Positions 1 through 9,163 of a stretch of DNA of 61,401 nt are shown here, piece after piece. The position numbers were made by a program, and so were the translations under genes. The DNA is from a virus, in IMG/VR virus record IMGVR_UViG_3300030047_000019, positions 1 to 61,401 of that record. One strand, given 5' to 3'. A model generated the notes under the pieces. It had not been told where the DNA came from. It saw nothing but the letters and a program-made list of their open reading frames with translations, and searched no databases. How positions within the stretch are numbered: the first letter of the stretch is position 1; each line of letters opens with the position of its first letter.

Positions 1-55
1 GCCCTACCGAAAGACGCAGAAAAGGGGGCAGATTCGAAGGAAATATGAGGGGCTG

Positions 56-119
56 GGTGGTGCATACCAGTACGCTTGGTGGTGTGTGCTAATACGCACT
101 GTGGTGTATGTCAGAATCA
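56..119. repeat. three imperfect 22-bp tandem repeats beside terL
   Basis: Three copies with a 22-bp period begin near 56, 78 and 100. Each has a GGTGGTG-like start followed by an ATACGC or similar tail. A second short direct repeat, AGTCCTATAC, occurs twice at about 116-126 and 148-158. No gene is visible in 1-217. The position just past the 3' end of the large terminase gene allows a packaging-site or terminator role, but this is inference. Confidence 0.5.
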
Positions 120-217
120 GTCCTATACTTGGGCATACAAGCATAAGCAGTCCTATACGGATCGCCTTAGCATGATGAAAGTATGATGGGGTAGGGTAGG
201 GAACTGAACTGAAGCAA

Positions 218-1936
218 TTATAGTCTTGGGCTTACGAATGTAGAGTTGCCTGATTGATATAGGATGTCACCATACTTAGTCCACATGCGTTTATCGACAG
301 CATCGCCAAAGTGGGTGGCTTCTTCAGGCAGAATTTTATCCTTACGCTCGGATGATTTGTCCTTATCAAATTTGCCATCCCGTTCAATGACTCTGGTATT
401 GTTCATTGATATGATGGTGTACTTACAATTGCGACCATTGATGATCCACTTGGGATATCGGGGATCATTCCCTTTTAGGATGTTTGCCCACATCAGATAC
501 TTATCATGTTGTGGTGGCTCCATGCCTCGGTGTACACGTGCTGTCACTCTCCATCCGCGTTTCATTAGACGCTCAATGGCTTGCTCGTTGTATGGCTTTG
601 AATTTTTCACATTGGGCTGGCGATGATCGCCGTATCTATCCCTGAAGTAAAACAGATCCCTGCATGGATGTTCCTTGTAGTAATCACAAAACATATCAAC
701 CAGATCATCAACGGGTACGCTCTTGGCATCCTGTGGCTTGATGTGAAATTCATTGATCGTACAATCAACCGGCTCTACCATCTTGGTTGCAAAATTGTAG
801 TTTCGTTCCTGCCCAATACTAAACAGGTTGATCTTTGCTCCCCAGTCGGGAACTATCTCCAACGGACGATTAGGATCACAATCCAGATCGAAACGACAAT
901 CAGGCGTGGAAAGCTGATCAGCATCCCAGTTACTGTTTTCAGCAACTCCCCTGATAAAATCATCATTGTAAGCATCGTAATAGATATGCTTTTGCGAATC
1001 GAGCGGGTAATAACAGTCCTCTACTTTATCGATGATCCAATTCAGGATCTCGATCATGAAAGTAAGCAGTGTTTGCTTTTTATACTCCCTGGTAATATAC
1101 GACATGCCAAGATTCTGCACATTATCGAATGCATTGGCCAGGGTGAAGAGCAATCCATCTTTCGAAACAAAAGGAGCAATCTGTTTTTTCATCCTGACTG
1201 TTTCGTTCCAGATGTCTTTAAAAAGTCTTTTATCTCCTGAAATTGCAGCATCAATCACCTGCAGTTGCAGTTTTACGATTCTATTCCAGATATCGAATAT
1301 TTGGATTCCGGCTTCTTCCTTATAATAATCACCATATCGGAGCAACCACATCTGATCCCGGGTATAAGGCATCGAAGAAACATACCTGAAACCATGATGT
1401 TGTTTAATGCGTTTAGGAGCTTTGAATCCAAAGTATTCCTCATTTCCACGATTGGCTGGAGAAACTTCTTCGTCGTAGCGTTCTTTATTCAGGGTAAGCG
1501 CTTCGTCCACAATCTCACGGTCAAGATTGGGCCCGCGGCTGGATCCGGCTCGCTCCTGGGATAACATCATGAAGCCGGTACCGTTGGCGAAGGATATAAA
1601 ATTATCGAATCCTTGCTTGGTAATTTTTTCATAAGGCTCGGCAAAACCCAGCTTTTTATCTGGCCGGCCACCTATCTTGAAATCTTTATCTTTCTCATAT
1701 CCTAACTTTTCAAGAAATTTCAGGGTGGATGGTAATGTACGGGTATAAATCTGGCCGTATGTTCTGCCGGTAATGGAAGTAATCGATCTGGGCATTTTTC
1801 GCACGATCTGGTTGATCTCCCATCCAATTTTGTACGATTTACCCGTTCCACGGCCTTCAATGTCTACCTCGTTTTTGGCATCATTAATTACCGACAGCTG
1901 CTGCGGACCATTCAGTTCAATTAGTTCGGTTATCAT
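218..1936 (-). CDS. terL: phage terminase large subunit
   Basis: ATP-driven DNA packaging motor with a headful or cos nuclease. The N-terminal ATPase shows a Walker A motif GRGTGKS at residues 28-34 and a Walker B-like IVDEA at 142-146. The C-terminal half carries acidic residues typical of the RNase H-like nuclease, for example VPDWG and DRYGD. The length of 572 residues is normal. The start overlaps the stop of the preceding putative small subunit by four bases (ATGA), which suggests translational coupling. Confidence 0.9.
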   Translation of the reverse strand: MITELIELNGPQQLSVINDAKNEVDIEGRGTGKSYKIGWEINQIVRKMPRSITSITGRTYGQIYTRTLPSTLKFLEKLGYEKDKDFKIGGRPDKKLGFAEPYEKITKQGFDNFISFANGTGFMMLSQERAGSSRGPNLDREIVDEALTLNKERYDEEVSPANRGNEEYFGFKAPKRIKQHHGFRYVSSMPYTRDQMWLLRYGDYYKEEAGIQIFDIWNRIVKLQLQVIDAAISGDKRLFKDIWNETVRMKKQIAPFVSKDGLLFTLANAFDNVQNLGMSYITREYKKQTLLTFMIEILNWIIDKVEDCYYPLDSQKHIYYDAYNDDFIRGVAENSNWDADQLSTPDCRFDLDCDPNRPLEIVPDWGAKINLFSIGQERNYNFATKMVEPVDCTINEFHIKPQDAKSVPVDDLVDMFCDYYKEHPCRDLFYFRDRYGDHRQPNVKNSKPYNEQAIERLMKRGWRVTARVHRGMEPPQHDKYLMWANILKGNDPRYPKWIINGRNCKYTIISMNNTRVIERDGKFDKDKSSERKDKILPEEATHFGDAVDKRMWTKYGDILYQSGNSTFVSPRL

Positions 1937-2526
1937 GTGCCCATTATTTCTTCGGCATCGGCTTCGGTAATTTCATTACCTCCATAAATGGCCCTGTTTA
2001 ATTCACGAAGTGCAGCTTCGGGAATATCTTTCAAATTATTCAGATTAACTTTTACCGACCTGTTATCATTCTGTATCAGGATATAGAACTGGTGTTTTTC
2101 ATTGCGTTCCGGATCCGGCGGATCTGTTGGTTTTTCACCAATGAGTTTTATTAGGTTGGCATGTTCCATGGCAATCACCCGACGGTCCTTTTCTGATTCG
2201 GCATTGCGACATTTTTGAATATTTTTCACAATATCATTCAAAACCCAGGTATGCCAGAAGTCAAAATCAAACGTATGTAGCGAGTTAAATATCCTCACAG
2301 CAAAGCGAAGATCTTCATAAGCCTGAACCCTGGTTATGTGGGGATATTTCTGGTGATGGATAGCAACCGCCTGGCGTTGCAAAGGATTTTTATCCAGTAT
2401 CTTGGCAGCCGACACAATACGGTCAAGCATTTCCTGGTGATCTTCCGGAAGCGGCGAATTATCCGGATCCAGCACATGCGCCTTGATCAGTTCAAATTTG
2501 GTATCTTCCAATGCTCTTCGACTCAT
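1933..2526 (-). CDS. putative terminase small subunit
   Basis: A 197-residue soluble protein directly upstream of the large terminase and overlapping it by four bases. Residues around 75-90 (ITRVQAYEDL) resemble the DNA-recognition helix region of small terminases, and the C-terminus is acidic. The small-subunit role is inferred mainly from position. It would recognise the packaging site and load the motor. Another head-assembly role cannot be excluded. Confidence 0.55.
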   Translation of the reverse strand: MSRRALEDTKFELIKAHVLDPDNSPLPEDHQEMLDRIVSAAKILDKNPLQRQAVAIHHQKYPHITRVQAYEDLRFAVRIFNSLHTFDFDFWHTWVLNDIVKNIQKCRNAESEKDRRVIAMEHANLIKLIGEKPTDPPDPERNEKHQFYILIQNDNRSVKVNLNNLKDIPEAALRELNRAIYGGNEITEADAEEIMGT

Positions 2527-2705
2527 AAGTTTTTAATTTTGTTGAAAGTATAATTTATCAATCGAACAAACTGAACAGCCAAAAATGACGTAATCAAATT
2601 TTCTATAATGAGCATATATAAATTCTCATCACCTTTGATCAGATGTTCCAGTATTGAAATTGCATATATGATTAACCAATACATCAAAAATTTCTTTTTG
2701 CTCAT
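2523..2705 (-). CDS. small membrane protein
   Basis: Sixty residues with two likely hydrophobic segments (FLMYWLIIYAISIL and LIIENLITSFLAVQFV). It overlaps both neighbours by four bases, so it sits within a tightly coupled operon. No family was recognised and the function is unknown. Confidence 0.6.
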   Translation of the reverse strand: MSKKKFLMYWLIIYAISILEHLIKGDENLYMLIIENLITSFLAVQFVRLINYTFNKIKNL

Positions 2706-3019
2706 ACTCTTGCCTCCTTTTGAAAATTCAGCATCATTTGCTGGCTCGGACTGGATCCATTCATAGCCGATTGCTTTATGGCTGTTCTTAGACTAACTTC
2801 AGCTTCCAGCCAACCTTTATAATATGCAGCTGTACGAAAATGAAAGGTGTTCCTGGCTTCAATCTGGGCAAGAAACTCTTCTGTTTCATCTTCTGTTAAT
2901 TCAATATTGACTGCGATCAATTCAGGAGAAAAAAACAGTCCTGCCATTTCCTCAATCATCTTGAGTCTTTCAATTTCTTCGCTAGGTAGTGCCTCGTACA
3001 AATTCATTTTCAAGTACAT
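2702..3019 (-). CDS. conserved small phage protein near terminase
   Basis: A 105-residue mostly helical protein. An internal ATG at 3007 (MNLYEALP) is an alternative start. The C-terminal part (TAAYYKGWLEAE, then SGSSPSQQ-like residues) resembles small proteins found next to terminases in Bacteroidota prophages. A packaging role is inferred from location only. Confidence 0.6.
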   Translation of the reverse strand: MYLKMNLYEALPSEEIERLKMIEEMAGLFFSPELIAVNIELTEDETEEFLAQIEARNTFHFRTAAYYKGWLEAEVSLRTAIKQSAMNGSSPSQQMMLNFQKEARV

Positions 3020-3590
3020 TTAAATCAAATTCAAAAACTTCCGGATCAGTAAAAATTGTTCCCCGCTCCAGTTTGGGATTATCGGTTGCATTTTGGCTGG
3101 TAGTGATACAAATCTTCCAGTTTTCGTTCCAAATCAGTGCAACTTTGGCATGAACCGACGTACATCTGTAATCAAAACTCTGGATGAGCATCTGGAAGGG
3201 TTTCGGGCTCATGCTCCGTACCCGGTTATCGATGATCACCCTGAACGATAACAATTCTTTTTGCTCAATCCGGTTCTGCAGCTGCTCAATGCTTTTTTGG
3301 CTGAACGAATAGGAAGTCATAAAGCAATGCGCCGGACCGGTCTGTTTCAGAATATAAACGATCAGCCTCACCAGGTTAAAGTTTCCCCAGCTGTAAAAAT
3401 GGGTGGTTTTACCGTTTTGAAGCTCACCGATGGCTTTACTCAGGTTCTGTCCATCATCCGCTACAAAAACCGAAGCTCCTTCCATACAAACTAACCCAAC
3501 CGGATCCGGTTTTAACTTCTTGGGTGGACAGGGTGGTGGATTTTCAAACCTCGGCAGACCAGGACCTGATTTAAATAGATTAGTGAGCAT
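2982..3590 (-). CDS. phospholipase D-like (HKD) domain protein
   Basis: A single HKD-type motif is visible: SVHAKVALIW followed by an N-rich stretch and an acidic residue (SQNATDNPKLERG). This matches PLD-superfamily phosphodiesterase or nuclease folds, which need two motifs and therefore dimerise when only one is present. The frame stays open to an ATG at 3617, but ATG 3590 (MLTNLF) overlaps the upstream membrane gene by only 11 bases and is preferred. It lies in the terminase operon. A nuclease role in DNA processing is plausible but unproven. Confidence 0.65.
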   Translation of the reverse strand: MLTNLFKSGPGLPRFENPPPCPPKKLKPDPVGLVCMEGASVFVADDGQNLSKAIGELQNGKTTHFYSWGNFNLVRLIVYILKQTGPAHCFMTSYSFSQKSIEQLQNRIEQKELLSFRVIIDNRVRSMSPKPFQMLIQSFDYRCTSVHAKVALIWNENWKICITTSQNATDNPKLERGTIFTDPEVFEFDLNVLENEFVRGTT

Positions 3591-3759
3591 GGAAGAAGCA
3601 ATCAAAGAATCCACCACAGTACAAAACGAAAAGTGATAATGCTAAACCTATAATGCAATTCATTGCATCAAAATACCTGTTTGTCGGTTCACCATCTCTA
3701 ACAATGTTCACAATCAACCTTATCAGATAAATTACCAGTAGTGTAATTTGCGGCCACAT
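3580..3759 (-). CDS. 59-residue membrane protein
   Basis: The ORF reads MWPQITLLVIYLIRLIVNI and ends CFFHAH. It has two hydrophobic segments around a polar GEPTNRYF loop. Small two-helix proteins of this shape are common in Bacteroidota phages. The start at 3759 follows the 264-residue gene by three bases. The function is unknown; a holin-like role is possible but not supported. Confidence 0.65.
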   Translation of the reverse strand: MWPQITLLVIYLIRLIVNIVRDGEPTNRYFDAMNCIIGLALSLFVLYCGGFFDCFFHAH

Positions 3760-3762
3760 AGC

Positions 3763-4557
3763 TTAAATTTTTAAAAGTTTATAATCAATTTCTTCAATCA
3801 GTTTCAACCTGGCTTTAATCCGGTTTTCAAGTTTCATCCGTTTAGGTCCGTTGGGCATCGGCTTCTTAACCGTACCCTGTTTTTCGCTCTGGTAATCCAG
3901 CAGACTCTGGTCCTTCGTATTGGCCGACTGTTGATTCTTCTTCATCTTTCGAAGCTGCTCTCCATCGTCGGGTAATTCGGTGACTACCTTTTCTTTAGGT
4001 TTTGGCCAAATTTCTTCTTCTTCCGGTACATGGCCCGACTTTTTATATTCCTCCTGAACTTCATAAAGAATTCCAAGCCGTTCACTTAATGCTTTAACCA
4101 TATCAAAAAGCTGAACCCGTTTACTTTTCAGCGCCTGGCTGTTACCTTCCGGCATTTCGCTCATGATGCGATGCAGCTTGCTCCGCTCCTGGAACGATTC
4201 ACCATATTCAGCAATCACCCTTCTCATCACCGACGGATATTCCGTTGGATCACTTGTCTGTAGTAATTCCGGCAATTCTTCATCCCAAACTTGTTTCGGG
4301 ATCCCATACTTAAGCTCCTTAATCTCTTTAATCTCCTTTTTTCTGCTCATTTCAATCAGAAATTCTCCGTAATCAAGTCCAACCGATTTACACATTTCAA
4401 CCACTATTTTAGTGGCATATCTATTTTGATGATTTGGAAAATCACGCTTCAGCATCATATTCTTGCCATATTTCCGATAAAGTTCTACGCCCTGGGTATA
4501 ATCGCAGCCTTCAGCAATCCAGTTCAATACTTCCTGTTTAATTTCCATTGATATCAT
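3763..4557 (-). CDS. conserved phage protein with KKN/PMP C-terminal module
   Basis: 264 residues. The C-terminal ~65 residues (EQLRKMKKN ... KKPMPNGPKR ... LKLIEEIDYKL) align with the C-terminus of the antirepressor-like gene at 49021-49791. A Lys/Glu stretch KKEIKEIKELK near residues 70-80 is encoded by a dispersed CTTAAT-type repeat. An ATG at 4548 is an alternative start. It is widespread-looking in Bacteroidota phages, but the function is unknown. Confidence 0.65.
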   Translation of the reverse strand: MISMEIKQEVLNWIAEGCDYTQGVELYRKYGKNMMLKRDFPNHQNRYATKIVVEMCKSVGLDYGEFLIEMSRKKEIKEIKELKYGIPKQVWDEELPELLQTSDPTEYPSVMRRVIAEYGESFQERSKLHRIMSEMPEGNSQALKSKRVQLFDMVKALSERLGILYEVQEEYKKSGHVPEEEEIWPKPKEKVVTELPDDGEQLRKMKKNQQSANTKDQSLLDYQSEKQGTVKKPMPNGPKRMKLENRIKARLKLIEEIDYKLLKI

Positions 4558-6151
4558 CTACATTCCTTTCTAATTTATATTCCAGTTTTTTGCGTAAGCT
4601 GGGAGTTTCTCCCGACTCAAACATTTTCAGAAGATTTACTCCATGAAGGTATTTTTTGAATATTCTTATGCCTTCATTGAAATCACGATCACTTTCCAGC
4701 CATCTGCAGATATCAATCAGATTGACACTAATATCATTCGTTTCAAATTGTGATTTATCAGGGAACATCTTCCATAACCAATACATCAGTGGCCTATTCA
4801 AGCCCATATCATTGAATGACATAAACTGACAACTTGCTAATCGTTCATTCAACTCCTGAAGCGTATAGTTTTTAAAAATGGTTTTCTTCTGATCAGTCAA
4901 CAGGATGCCACTTTCAGCATATACTGAATTCCCATACAGGCTTTTCATGGTCAGGCCAATTCCTTCGGCATAATCGAAGCCGGACATGATTTCGATAAAT
5001 CGGGTTTTATTGAATAGGATAGGAGTATGGCAGTCGTAATGAAATGCCGGAAGTCCTTTGATAAAAAGGGTTTCCATCGTTCGTAGCAGACGTTTGCGCC
5101 AATAGTTAAGTTCCCAGTACATGGGTCTGAAATCGAGCATATTTCCCTTATGAAATGCCGGTATTTCGCCAACCTCCATAGGCTGCAATACCAGGTGATC
5201 ATCATTGATGAAGAGAAAATCATCGGCCAGACGTTCATCGGCACAGGCGGCCAATACTTTGTGGATTATATTTCCATCTGCATTCACAGCCGGATCAAAT
5301 ATATCTTCAGCCTCGAGGTGAATTACATTCTGTAAAAATTCGGGGTTTGCTCCAACTACAAATACTTGGCGAAATCCCTTCAGGTTTTTTTCCAGACTCC
5401 TTAAGCTGAAGCGGATCTCGTTGTCATTCCACTTCGATCCGGTACCAAGCACATATACCACATCAATATCTCCGGTTCTTTCAACCGTTTGGGCTGGACT
5501 GACGTTTACTTTATGGTTTGATTTTTCAGTCTTGCCATGGTTTCCGGGCGTATCAGTATGAACCAGTGCAAGATCAATCCATTCTGTTTTTTTTACAAAT
5601 TCCACCAGCTTGCTGATAAAATGAAAATCTGCATTGTAAAGGGGCAGCGTTTTGCTCGTGTTTTTAAACCGGGCATGAAACACGCACGATGCCCAGTCAA
5701 TTCCGCCGTTTTTAATTCTTTTGGACTGAAATTGCTGATCATTCGGGAATAGCCGTCCGTCAGGATAACGATATCTGATAATGTAAATGCAATATTCCTG
5801 GGTGATGCGCAATAATAACTTTTCTACCCCTTTGGGATCTGCCAGATAATTATCATCATCCAGCACCAGTATATATCCATCGGTAATGGGTTCAAATAAT
5901 TTTGAAATGTATTCATCTGCCGGAAAATCGTTATGCGATTTTCGTTCACGGCTCTCACACTTGATTATTTTGGTAGGATGGTAGGTTTCGGCATATTCCA
6001 TGCTTCCCGGAGTATCCACACCAACAATGATATCAATGTTTTTATGCGTTTGCATCCTGACCGATTCAATGCAGCGTTTAAAAGCTGCAGGTCGGTCATG
6101 CGTTCGGATCACCACAGTAAGCTTATCTGATGAAATGTGTTTTTCAATCAT
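4538..6151 (-). CDS. GT2 glycosyltransferase fused to Stealth-like phosphotransferase domain
   Basis: Residues ~8-210 are a GT2 fold: VVIRTHDRP near the start and an acidic LVLDDDNYL metal-binding motif. Residues ~225-470 resemble Stealth capsule sugar-phosphotransferases: DIDVVYVLGTGSKW (region 1), FLFINDDHLVL (region 2) and a downstream HYDCHTPILF (region 3). The enzyme would transfer a sugar or sugar phosphate to a glycan. In a phage this could modify virion proteins or the host surface. It overlaps the next glycosyltransferase by four bases, so both probably act together. Confidence 0.75.
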   Translation of the reverse strand: MIEKHISSDKLTVVIRTHDRPAAFKRCIESVRMQTHKNIDIIVGVDTPGSMEYAETYHPTKIIKCESRERKSHNDFPADEYISKLFEPITDGYILVLDDDNYLADPKGVEKLLLRITQEYCIYIIRYRYPDGRLFPNDQQFQSKRIKNGGIDWASCVFHARFKNTSKTLPLYNADFHFISKLVEFVKKTEWIDLALVHTDTPGNHGKTEKSNHKVNVSPAQTVERTGDIDVVYVLGTGSKWNDNEIRFSLRSLEKNLKGFRQVFVVGANPEFLQNVIHLEAEDIFDPAVNADGNIIHKVLAACADERLADDFLFINDDHLVLQPMEVGEIPAFHKGNMLDFRPMYWELNYWRKRLLRTMETLFIKGLPAFHYDCHTPILFNKTRFIEIMSGFDYAEGIGLTMKSLYGNSVYAESGILLTDQKKTIFKNYTLQELNERLASCQFMSFNDMGLNRPLMYWLWKMFPDKSQFETNDISVNLIDICRWLESDRDFNEGIRIFKKYLHGVNLLKMFESGETPSLRKKLEYKLERNVDDINGN

Positions 6152-6702
6152 GGTTTTAAATGTTTGTCGTTGTCGAATCCTTCGGCCAGCCTCAGGTAAT
6201 GTAAAATATACAACTCCCTGATCAGCCTTATTTTCAGTCCTGATGCCAGTATAGCCTTACTTATTTTGGTATCTACCCCTAAAATATGCTTCGAAGCTGC
6301 AGTGCGGATAACTTCACTCCTGATCCTAGTCCAGGTATTTTTTCGGATCACCATCAGGTGTCCTGCAATCTTCCGGTCAAGGATTTCTGTTTGGTTATAT
6401 TCTAACGAGGATAGCAAATCAGCCATAGTTTTATGGTACCGAATCGAATCATTCTCCATATCCGCTCCGGTTGGCACCTGGCAGGCGTAATGACATCGGC
6501 TGGCATAACAGGTAAATAATCCGGTTTCGGGAAATAATTCGGTATATCGCTTAATCACCTCTCCAAAATTTGGCTTTAAAAATGCTGTATCGCCGTCCAT
6601 GATCACCACCCAGTCGTTGGGATTAGTGACTAATTTGAAATACAGGTCAATGGCTGCCAAAAATTTCTTGTCATGAGCGTATGGAGTGAAAAACCAGATC
6701 AT
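6148..6702 (-). CDS. GT-A type glycosyltransferase
   Basis: A 184-residue domain with the metal-binding DxD motif in VVIMDGDTAFL (about residues 33-43) and a late His in ILHYLR. It lacks extra domains. It is operonic with the GT2-Stealth fusion downstream and a small basic protein upstream, each overlapping by four bases. Substrate unknown. Confidence 0.7.
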   Translation of the reverse strand: MIWFFTPYAHDKKFLAAIDLYFKLVTNPNDWVVIMDGDTAFLKPNFGEVIKRYTELFPETGLFTCYASRCHYACQVPTGADMENDSIRYHKTMADLLSSLEYNQTEILDRKIAGHLMVIRKNTWTRIRSEVIRTAASKHILGVDTKISKAILASGLKIRLIRELYILHYLRLAEGFDNDKHLKP

Positions 6703-6956
6703 GCAGCCTTTTTATTATATCGACGTGCTTCTCGTTGATAACCTTTAAACTTCCTGCGTTTAGTGGTTTCTGCTAAAAACTGGTTCGAAACTATGTTTCT
6801 GGTGCCAAAAGAGAAATAATTATTTACAAACTTCCATTTTCCATCCGGACGTTTCTTTGGACCTCGTAGGTAAGCAGGTAAATGAGCATTCGAATTTCTT
6901 CTGAAAATTTTTGGAACAATCAATTGATCTTTCTTTTCACTTCTGGTCTTTTCCAT
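6699..6956 (-). CDS. small basic hypothetical protein
   Basis: 85 residues, strongly basic (Lys/Arg-rich with an RRYNKKAA tail). It is the first gene of the glycosyltransferase operon and is coupled to the next gene by a four-base overlap. No family was recognised. Confidence 0.55.
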   Translation of the reverse strand: MEKTRSEKKDQLIVPKIFRRNSNAHLPAYLRGPKKRPDGKWKFVNNYFSFGTRNIVSNQFLAETTKRRKFKGYQREARRYNKKAA

Positions 6957-7082
6957 AATTAGTTTATTGGTTTTAATTATGAATCAAAAATAAAGAGCAG
7001 AAAAACCCGCAGAAAGGACAAAATCAATCCTCATTATAGTCCTTAATCACCTTAACCTCCTTAAAGTCCTTTTTTCTTTCCT

Positions 7083-7112
7083 AAAAACAAAAAGCCCCGA
7101 TCATCCGGGGCT
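7083..7112 (-). terminator. intrinsic terminator
   Basis: On the minus strand a 7-bp stem AGCCCCG/CGGGGCT with a 6-nt loop is followed by a T-rich run. It lies between the capsid cluster and the glycosyltransferase operon. A weaker hairpin with a T tail lies just before it at about 7194-7224. Confidence 0.7.
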
Positions 7113-7209
7113 CCTCATTAAAACATACTTCTCCGATTTGGAAGTGAAACCCTCTGTTTCAACCATTTCGATATGTTTAATCCTTAAAAAGCAAAAAAGC
7201 CCCGATCTC

Positions 7210-7551
7210 TCAGAGCTTTTTCTTATTACTTTTCTTTTTTGAAGTTACAATAGGTTCCGAAACCTTCATTTCTTCAGGATTATCTTCTGCAGGTGGCAGC
7301 GGTTCAAATACCGGGTCCTCTCCCTTAAACTCCTCCGTCATTGCGAGCGGAGCGAAGCAATCCTCCCCTTCTTCCCCATAAAGCTCCCTTTTCCCTGCCT
7401 CCGTGATCTCCAGGTATGGAAAATCAGCTTCAAACAGTTCCTTGCAGATTTCAACCGGGATGTTAGGTCGGCTAAAGTCAAGTTCGCCATGGGAAGGAGT
7501 GATTATCCTTCCAGGGCGAACTTTAACTACTTTAAAATATTTGGTCCACAT
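7210..7551 (-). CDS. hypothetical protein with in-frame host repeat
   Basis: 113 residues beginning MWTKYFKVVKVRPGR, with a Pro/Glu-rich middle and a Lys-rich tail. The phrase EDCFAPLAMTE in the middle is the translation of the dispersed CATTGCGAGC/GAAGCAATC repeat (7336-7368), so the gene has absorbed a host-type palindromic repeat in frame. It follows the 186-residue structural gene within a few bases. It may be a head-tail accessory protein; no family was recognised. Confidence 0.6.
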   Translation of the reverse strand: MWTKYFKVVKVRPGRIITPSHGELDFSRPNIPVEICKELFEADFPYLEITEAGKRELYGEEGEDCFAPLAMTEEFKGEDPVFEPLPPAEDNPEEMKVSEPIVTSKKKSNKKKL

Positions 7552-7556
7552 GGCGC

Positions 7557-8117
7557 TTAAATGCTGCCGCTTGTGGCTTCAGTCAGAGGCACACTTCCCG
7601 TATACACGTATGCGTTCGGTGTTTTATAGACAAACTCGGCGCTCATTCCCTTACGGTCGGCAGTTGCCTTGCCGGTTCCGCTGGCGTCAGGAGCTCCCAC
7701 GTACACAGCGGCACGCATCGGGTCGCCCATCAGGTAACGTTGACCTTCAGCATCCTGAACGATAAACACAAGGTTGTCGTTCTTGGCTGCATTGATGAAT
7801 CCGAGGATCTTCTTCTGCAGTCCTGGTTGAAAGATGGTCAGGTGTTCTACAAACGATTTACCGTCAATTTCACCAACCGATTCAATTTTGAATTCGCCGG
7901 TGTCGTCGGTAATATACATTTCGAACAGGCGTTTGCCGGCTTTCATCACCAGGTCACCCGTTAAGCTTGCATTGGCTTCCAGTGTTAGTGGGTTGGTAGG
8001 CTTGGTTGGCCAGATGGCCACATCAGCATGAAACCCGAAATACACCTTTTGCCCGATACCCCCCATGTTTTCACCATTGGGCAGGTTCTTATTGATATCT
8101 GTAAATTCAATTGACAT
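7557..8117 (-). CDS. phage structural protein, tail tube- or decoration-like
   Basis: 186 residues immediately downstream of the capsid gene. The C-terminal pattern GKATADRKGMSAEFVYK ... YVYTG resembles the end of tube-type beta-barrel structural proteins. The 150-residue gene at 10782-11234 ends with a comparable DRNGHSVSFYGK pattern, so the two may share a fold. Which one forms the tube and which decorates the head cannot be decided here. Confidence 0.55.
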   Translation of the reverse strand: MSIEFTDINKNLPNGENMGGIGQKVYFGFHADVAIWPTKPTNPLTLEANASLTGDLVMKAGKRLFEMYITDDTGEFKIESVGEIDGKSFVEHLTIFQPGLQKKILGFINAAKNDNLVFIVQDAEGQRYLMGDPMRAAVYVGAPDASGTGKATADRKGMSAEFVYKTPNAYVYTGSVPLTEATSGSI

Positions 8118-8185
8118 GATATTTCCTTTTTATGGAGATGATAAATGAGCTCTCCTGAAAGCGAACAATCAGGAGAGCCAGTATC

Positions 8186-9151
8186 TTAGATCGAACCCGA
8201 TCCGCTTGGTAAGATGTTGGTCCAAACAGCCTGGTTGATTCCAAAACCCAATCCCTCGCTCCAGTCAGCCATAACAGCTACCGAACGTTTAACTTCTTCA
8301 AGTTTGAAATTGTTCTTGGTTAAAGTGGCAGGAGTTACCCAGATGAAGTTTGCCTGTGGTGTAACGAAAATATCGTTTGTACCAACCATCGACGACATTG
8401 GTTTCACATTCAATGGGGTGAAATCAATTCCACCGTCGATCTGTGCGTCAGAAGTTTTGAAATAAAATCCCTGTGCACGTTTATCCTGCATGTACTTTTT
8501 GTACCAGGCGCGGCTCATAAACACATTCATCTGAATGCCTTGATAAACTTCAGTGATTTTATCAGTGAAGGCTTCAACCTGATCAAAGATGGTGTCTTTG
8601 TGCAATTCACCAATATTAATCGAATTGATGGTACCGGCATTTACTCCGTTACGCAATTGCTTTTGCAATCCGTCCATTCCCGTTCCGTCCAATCCGGCAA
8701 CACCGGCTGCAGGAGCTGAATAAACGCCCTTGTAGTACTCGTTAAGTTCCATGTCCTGATCGATCTGACCGTTGTAATACACTTCGATCAGCCACTGTAC
8801 GAATGGCCAGGTCTTGCGATCGACATTCTTTGCAGTGAGGAATCCCAGCCAACTGGCATACAATTCATCAGGCATAAATTCGTCGTCAATCTTGAAACGA
8901 TACTGACGGATTTCGTTTGGAACGATTTCAACGCCACCTTTTTGAGTGAAAGTCTTCTGGAAAGGTTGAACCAGAGAACGGAAGGTAGCATTTGCCAAAC
9001 GGAAAATGGTATCATCCGATTTAAACGGAGTGGCATACCCTGTGATTTCACGAGGGGTGGTGAGCATCTTCAGAATCCGTTGTTTATTCTGACCGGCGTC
9101 GATGTAATACGCCCCATACTCCCGAATAACATCTGTGGTTGTAATTGACAT
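8186..9151 (-). CDS. major capsid protein
   Basis: 321 residues, expressed downstream of the protease-scaffold gene with a ~12-base gap. The sequence has the character of HK97-type capsid proteins of Bacteroidota phages: early MLTTPREITGY, a long helix region with FDQVEAFTDKITEVYQ, and a late beta-rich end (KRSVAVMADWSEGL). The call rests on gene order (protease-scaffold then capsid), size and composition. Confidence 0.75.
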   Translation of the reverse strand: MSITTTDVIREYGAYYIDAGQNKQRILKMLTTPREITGYATPFKSDDTIFRLANATFRSLVQPFQKTFTQKGGVEIVPNEIRQYRFKIDDEFMPDELYASWLGFLTAKNVDRKTWPFVQWLIEVYYNGQIDQDMELNEYYKGVYSAPAAGVAGLDGTGMDGLQKQLRNGVNAGTINSINIGELHKDTIFDQVEAFTDKITEVYQGIQMNVFMSRAWYKKYMQDKRAQGFYFKTSDAQIDGGIDFTPLNVKPMSSMVGTNDIFVTPQANFIWVTPATLTKNNFKLEEVKRSVAVMADWSEGLGFGINQAVWTNILPSGSGSI

Positions 9152-9163
9152 GATTATAAAGAT

